Origin: Aculops lycopersici
Taxonomy: Eukaryota; Arthropoda; Arachnida; Trombidiformes; Eriophyidae
NCBI GenBank assembly: GCA_015350385.1
Contig: WNKI01000001.1
Coordinates: 11,777,329 to 11,841,328, forward strand
Direction of reading: 5' to 3'
DNA: 64,000 nucleotides
The position numbers and the translations under genes are program-made. Shown in pieces: positions 58,355-64,000 of the stretch (the first letter of the stretch is position 1; every line of letters begins with the position of its first letter). The notes under the pieces are model-generated. The model did no database searches. It worked only from the letters and a program-made list of their open reading frames with translations, and was not told where the DNA came from.

Positions 58355-59194
58355 AATAAATAAGTGGAATTCCTTTTGTTTCGGGTGTTCTGGTCTCTGC
58401 AATGTGAGTTTAGTTGGCGGGTTCTCCAATCTGTTTGCGAGGTCACAAAACATAAGCTTCCCGGAAATAGGCGGCCAACAACCGACTTTGTCTAATATCC
58501 TGATAATGATGAGTTGGTTAGATGAGAATTGTCACGCTTCGAGTTTGCCTAGAGGATTGATTAGCAGAACATGTAAATAGTTGGCTAAATATCATCAAGA
58601 CACTAGAGATTAATCAAGTCTCATCAGTTGATTCAGTGGGAGATTATTGAGGTGAGGAGGTGAGTGAAAAATGTGTTGTGTAATTTTCAGGAGAAAAGAG
58701 TAAAATGTTCATCCATTGGAAGCGATCATTTGATTAACACTAAAAGCGATGTTTTCCGATGAAATTCTTGGAGTTCATTCGGTTGGTCAGGCTAAATTTG
58801 ATTTGGTTTGATTCCCGGTGATTGATGGTTTGTGATAATAACATGAGAGAGGGAGAGAAAGAGATGATAATAGTTTCGACATTGAAGATACTTCAAGTGG
58901 TTGTTGCTGTTGTTTATAGTATAATATAATACTCCTGTTTTGTGTGAATTCAAATTCATCTTCAAATAGTATAATAGATATAAAGATACTAATAATAATG
59001 CTAATAATATTAATAATAATGATATTGTAATACTTTTCAAGTGTAGTCAATGTGTGAATATAGCGCGATGTGATTGTAGCTTCTTGACGATGACAATAAA
59101 AGTTCATTCGTTTCTGTAATAAGATAACTGCAGGTAATAGTAGTGGGTAACACCATCAACAGTAAAGATATCCATAATAGGGGAGGGAAGGGGC

Positions 59195-59232
59195 AATAGT
59201 AATAGTAATAGTAATAGTAATAATGATAATAA
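59195..59232. repeat. (AATAGT)n hexanucleotide repeat
   Basis: Four to five AATAGT units followed by AAT-type repeats. Non-coding. Confidence 0.85.
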
Positions 59233-59815
59233 GCGGTAATAGTGGTGATAACGATAATAGAAGTATTAGCAATAATTATAACCGGATATAAACATCAATG
59301 GCCAGCCAGCAATGCACTGGCCACTATATCAACTGCAGCAACAGCATCAATAACAATCTCAACTGACGCTTCAACAACAAGTGGTTCCTCTTAACCGATT
59401 GCACAACTTCTCCCTTGTTACAGTGTGAATGACCTTGGATCCAATGCAATCATTTGTAATTAACGTGCCAAGCTAACTAGCTAGGTATTTAGCCAATCAA
59501 TCAACTAGAAGCTCAGCGACTCGCTAGGTGGTGCCAGTGGTCATTTCAGTCTCTAGTTGTTGCTCTAGCATCCTTCTGTTTGCTTGTGTTTTTGATTCAA
59601 TCAATAAATTAACATCATTGTTGTTGTGTGGTGATAGTAGTTTTAGTAGTAGTAGTGGGGGTAGTAGTAGCAGTAGTTGAGTTTCGCAGCCTTCCTATTC
59701 ATCACAGGCGCAGCTTTGTTTGCTTGTTTGTTTTGTCTTCTAAGGTTGGGCTGGAGGCACGGGGTTATTTGAGTGATTCAATACATCAGTTTACCGAGAG
59801 TCCGAGGGGGCGTGT

Positions 59816-62167
59816 CTATGTCCGGCGACGGGCGTGCAGCATTTCCATGAGCAGGGTTCGCGAGGGCGCGAGTCCAGCCCGGTGCTTGTAGTAGAGGAAG
59901 TCCTCGCCTCGGACCGCAATAGCCCTCAGTTCTGGCAGTAGGCCAATCAGTCGGTTAAATTTGTCTGGAACGTGCGAGTAGAAGGAGAGACAAAAGTCCA
60001 GCAAAGTTTGCTGCACCTGATTGTAGGCATCAGTGACCAGCTCATAGTTGTTCAATCCACCTGCATCTGGATTCAGTAGCAAAAGGAACTTGAGACAAGT
60101 GTAATCAATGGTATCAAACTTGAGCTCGGCCAGCTTAATGGTTAGCTGATGCAATTGGTCCGCCGCCGAGCTAACACCCAAGAGGGCCAAAGTTCTGAGG
60201 TCGAAGCGTTGGCCATTTGGAAGGAGCGCATCGTCGGCCAACTGATTGTGCATTCGCTGATGAATGTGATCCAATAGAAGCATATCGGACCATGAGTGCT
60301 GAAGCAGATTCATTTGGTCGTCCACCTGTTGGATTATGTATTAGATTACGTAACGAGACGTGGGGTTGAGTGGTTAGTTTTTTATGCTCAATAATTTTTA
60401 TATTCATTAGGAATATAAGGAAAGGAGCCGCTTGACAAAGGACGATCAAAGGCAAAGCGGCGTTACGGTCAAAGCAGGATAGAAAAGCGAAAGCGAGAGA
60501 ATATAGCCCAATATAGAGGGGAAATCCGAGATCGAAAAGAGGAAAGTGATCGAACGCCGGTTGTCGTGGCTGAAACGTGGCCCCTACCTGTATGTGGGCT
60601 AGTCGACCAGTGACGAGCCGGCTGGCTGGCTGTCCGGCAACAGGTAGCTGCTCGATGGAGAAAAATCCATCAGGTAGAGAGAAAGTTGAAGTCAGCAACT
60701 CTCCCCCTTCGGATTCGAGAGGCGCCACGCCAAAGTTACGTCAGCAGCAACCACTAAAGCGAGCGAGCCAGTCGCCGAGTCACAATGGCAGTGAACGTGA
60801 AATTCGAAAAAGGCAGGCAATGAAATAACAGAGCATTGCCATCCACAATAATAGCAACCAAGCGAGAGAGGGAGAGTGGAACGCGTTCGGCGTCGCCATC
60901 GTCAGGTAGTCGTCGTGCTGGCCGCTCGTTGGCCGGCAGCGAGAGTCGGTTGTAGTTTTAGTATTAGCGGCGGCGGCTGGCAGGTCGACAAGCTTCCACC
61001 GGCCAAGGCAACAAGTGTTTGGGGCTTGCATTGGCTCGCTCGCTCGCTCGCTCGATAGTTTACGTTGCGCTTTTTATTTAGCTCGGCGCTCGTTTTAGCT
61101 GGTGGCCGAAAAAAGTTGCCGCCAGCGAGTCGCTCGTTCGCCTGCGCGCCACACTCTCAAGTGGCAAACTATTTCCACTCTCTGGCAAGTCGGCAACTCC
61201 GACTTTTGACTGAAAGAATTGCTAAAATAAGTTTCGCCGGCTGGCCAGTCGGACGACGAGTGGCAAACTGGTTTTGCCGCTGCCACCATTATCTGCCAGC
61301 ACCACCCTCACTGGCAACAAGTGGGGAGCTAGCGAGCGAGCGAGCAACAGGCGGTTGTGTGAGTGTGTTTTGCGTTGCGTGGTGTGCTCGCCGGTCGCCG
61401 GCTGCACCTGCACTTGAACGCTGTCGACGTTGCAAGAGTATGAGTAGGAGAGCGAGCCAAAGCGTGAGCATTCGCTGTTGGCCATTGTGGTAGCTCTGGT
61501 CCGCACTTAAACTTAACTCTGGAAAGGCAACGCGCTGACTGCTCACTTTCGCTAGATGCCACTAGCCAGTCGGCAAACTTTCCACTCGCTAGCTTGGCAA
61601 CGTAGACGACGGCTCGTTGCTATTTGTGCGCTAGAATCGCGGTCAAGGTGCTCGCCAGTCAGTCAGTCAGTCATTCAGATAGTCGCTCGGATGGTTGGTT
61701 GCTTGGTTGGTCGGTTGCTCTTAAAGCCAGTTGGCTACTTGCTAAGTCTGTCTATCCAGCCAACCAACAACAACAAGCCTAAGGAGCTTAACATAGCTAG
61801 TCGCTCAATTTAGCCGCTCGAAAGCGCGAGACTCTGGGCTACTATTTTAACTCGCGCGCGTAGAGTTGTCGTCGTAGTTTCTATTGCTGGTTGTTTGGCC
61901 AGCTATCTGGTATTACTGCTCTTACGTAACTGTTGCCGTTTCGCTCAACTCACTCAAACTACCCGAGCTAGTGACTCAGCAACAAGCGACTCGCGCTGCT
62001 CTTAGCTGATCTCTCAAGAGCGACACACGAATAGCTGAACTGAACTCGAGTTGCCGGTTTACAAGACGACGATTGTATGCCAGCTAACCGACTGACTGAA
62101 GCTTGAAATAGCGACAGACTCAGAGAAACAGATCGACAGACGCAAAACTTGCAGGAGACTCGGCGAC

Positions 62168-62198
<31 letters not shown>

Positions 62199-62712
62199 CT
62201 CACGCGCGCGCAGTGAAAGTTGGCGTTGACCTCGTTACTCGTTACGTTGTTAATTGTTACCATTTGGCCTCGATCGATTCGCGAGCTTAAATTGGGTTGC
62301 GCTGTAAACAAAACTCTAATTAGGGCACACGGCGGCAGTTCCATTCATCACAGAGTTGTGCTGAGTTTAGTGCACGTTGCTGCACTTGCTGCTCCTCTGG
62401 CGCAGAAATTAAGTCTATCTCCGTTGCTCTCGCTTTTGCTCTAGCAAACTTTCGCCTCTGCGTTGCACTGGCGACACTTTTCTATCTGTGGCGGCCAATG
62501 GGGAAAAAATAGCGAGCAAACATAGAACTCGCGGCTCAACTCTAGAGCCGCGGCCTTCACACGACGACTAGCGTTGCAACGACAAAGCTGGTGACAGTTA
62601 CGTAGTCGACGCGAGCGAGCGACACATAATCTCCCGCTCGCCTGCAAAGCCTCGGCCGGCGAGCTAACCAACTGAAGCTTGCCGTAACAATGACAGTTAG
62701 CAAGCTCGCTAC

Positions 62713-62746
<34 letters not shown>

Positions 62747-64000
62747 AACTACTACTACTACAACGCCGAACGAGAGAAAAGTCCCGTTATCTTGACGCTG
62801 TTTTAGTTGCGCGTTAGTCTAGCTCTCTCTCTCTTTTCTCGTTCAACTATCTGACTGTTTAACTGAATTAACATGAGCTTCGAGCAAAAACACAGCCGCC
62901 TCTCGCTGATCCACAACTCGTTCGCGCTTGAGAAGGGGCGTGTCTAGCCTATTTTGTTCGCTTTGCCAGAAATAATTAAATTGAGTTAAGATGATAGAGT
63001 TACATAATAAATGAAGTGAGATGAACTAAACTGAACTGAAAACTTACTTGTAGGTCCCTGAAAAAGATGCTGTTGCGCGCCCAGTCCACCTGAGCAAACA
63101 ACGAGCGCTCAATCACCGAGCACATCAATTCAAAGAGGTCCACCTCCACCTGGTTGTAGGTGTGATTGTTGAGCAGGTCAAAGAGTTGCGCTTGCCAAAC
63201 TTTGTCGTCTTGGATGTAGGATTTAAGTTGGCGTAGAAACAGCGGCAGCTCGTTGTGGTTGACATCCGTTAGCACGCTCGGCGGGGATCCATCGCCACTT
63301 GATGAGCTGGTGCTAGCTAGACTGCCGCTTGCAACTCCAACATTTGAATTCAGATTGGTCGCTCCTGGTCCAACGAGGGACACCAGCGAACTAGGCGAGT
63401 GGCTACTGCTACTGCTGGAATTCGATGAGGAACTCGAGGAGCTGGAGGAGTTAAGCACGCCACTTGTTGCCAGTTGAACAACGCTGTGCGCCGACGACGA
63501 GCTCGCCGTTGAGGAGCTCACCGAGGTTGGCGGCGATCCCGCTGCAACCAACTGTGCGCCGAGCTGACTGTTTGCCGCGGCGGCCAATAGGAGCGCCTGG
63601 TGCTCGGGATTGCTAGCGGCGGTGGTTGTTTGGTGGTGGTTGTGGAGGTGGGGGTGTTGGTTCGACGAAGTCGACGAGGACGACGACGAGGACGACGAGG
63701 AGCCGGTGACGCCGAGCAACTGGTCGCCTAGCGTCTGGCCCGTCGACGAGAACTCGAGCTTGAGCGCCGGCGGCGAGCACGAGCTGTTTCCGGTTCCACC
63801 GAGCAGGTGGATTGTGGGCAGTTGGTTGCTGTTGTTGTTGTTGCTTTGTTGTTGCTGTTGGTGTTGTTGTTGATGGTTAAGTTGATGCTGTTGGTTCATT
63901 AAGTTGAGTTGCTGTTGCTGAAGTTGGTGTTGTTGTTGCTGCTGTTGCTGTTGATGATTTTGATGCTGATACGTCGACGTCGAGGACATTTGCTGCTGCG
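59816..64000 (-). CDS. Ftz-F1 (NR5A) nuclear receptor, 3' two exons
   Basis: Exon 63048-64000 (open at the window edge) and terminal exon 59816-60325 join in phase 0 between FFRDLQ and VDDQM. The first has Gln-, Ser- and His-rich runs and then the start of the ligand-binding domain (DDKVWQAQLFDLL, YNQVEVDLFELMC, FAQVDWARNS). The second completes it: LLQHSWSDMLLLDH, LKFDTIDYTCLKFLLLLNP, AVRGEDFLYYKHRAG, and the AF-2 helix LLMEML four residues before the end. These are strong NR5A signatures. Ftz-F1 binds DNA as a monomer and, in arthropods, acts in segmentation and in competence for ecdysone-timed moulting. The zinc fingers and FTZ-F1 box are not in the window. The Met at 63989 is internal: Gln codons continue upstream to the edge. 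Confidence 0.95.
62173..62198. repeat. (GA)n microsatellite
   Basis: About 13 GA units inside the ftz-f1 intron. Confidence 0.9.
62714..62761. repeat. (GAC)n(ACT)n compound repeat
   Basis: About 11 GAC units followed by about five ACT units, inside the ftz-f1 intron. Confidence 0.9.

Larger units (their letters stand above)
55749..59815. other. Convergent 3' region between netrin and ftz-f1
   Basis: No coding sequence recognised. It becomes AT-rich from about 56700, with AT (58324), AATAGT (59195) and GTA (59635) arrays. It should hold the 3' UTRs of both genes. Forward AATAAA words occur at 56186 and 56659 (netrin candidates); a clear minus-strand signal for ftz-f1 was not found. Confidence 0.55.
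60326..63047 (-). other. ftz-f1 intron inside the ligand-binding domain (2722 bp)
   Basis: Minus-strand donor GTAAGT begins at 63047, and the acceptor AACAG ends at 60326. It contains GA (62173) and GAC/ACT (62714) repeats and Ser/Arg-rich open frames but no recognised gene. Confidence 0.9.

Noticed and set aside
60171..60728. 185-codon minus-strand frame overlapping the last ftz-f1 exon
   Set aside because: It is out of frame with the ligand-binding domain, mostly intronic, and resembles no protein family.

Overview
The window is nuclear DNA from an invertebrate animal, most likely an arthropod. It carries spliced genes with GT..AG introns, AATAAA signals, and homologues of sidestep, twitchin/projectin, forked/espin, netrin and ftz-f1. 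A sidestep-family receptor next to forked and ftz-f1 fits arthropods best. The very large uninterrupted coding exons (9.6 kb and 5.0 kb) suggest a lineage that has lost many introns. A chelicerate such as a mite is possible, but the sequence does not prove it.

Layout. 1-17515: no convincing coding sequence, many short simple repeats; probably upstream intron and/or intergenic DNA of the first gene. 17516-22106 (+): 3' three exons of a sidestep-like immunoglobulin receptor. 23483-33061 (-): single-exon twitchin/projectin homologue, convergent with the receptor gene. 34382-39421 (-): single-exon forked/espin homologue. 39422-43750: non-coding, with an assembly gap at 41746-41800. 43751-45127 (-): membrane-anchored coiled-coil protein of unknown family. 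48073-55748 (+): four-exon netrin, divergent from the coiled-coil gene. 59816-64000 (-): last two coding exons of ftz-f1, convergent with netrin; its 5' part (DNA-binding domain) lies beyond the window.

The genes do not form an operon or one pathway. Two products (sidestep-like receptor, netrin) belong to axon-guidance families. Two (twitchin, forked) organise actomyosin or actin bundles. One (ftz-f1) is a nuclear receptor. No prokaryotic features, CRISPR arrays, rRNA, clear tRNA or intact transposon were seen.

Most unusual points: a strongly shortened twitchin on one exon, with 14 Ig and 6 FN3 domains and a kinase that has a local deletion and a changed activation segment; a netrin about twice the usual length, with a long disordered region before the laminin N-terminal domain and another before the NTR domain; a sidestep-like second Ig domain with a large insertion; an unrecognised anchored coiled-coil protein; apparent excess of CCGGAAGT and AACARGTG-type words throughout; and low-complexity ACGT/CT sequence at the window start and beside the gap that looks like an assembly or read artefact.
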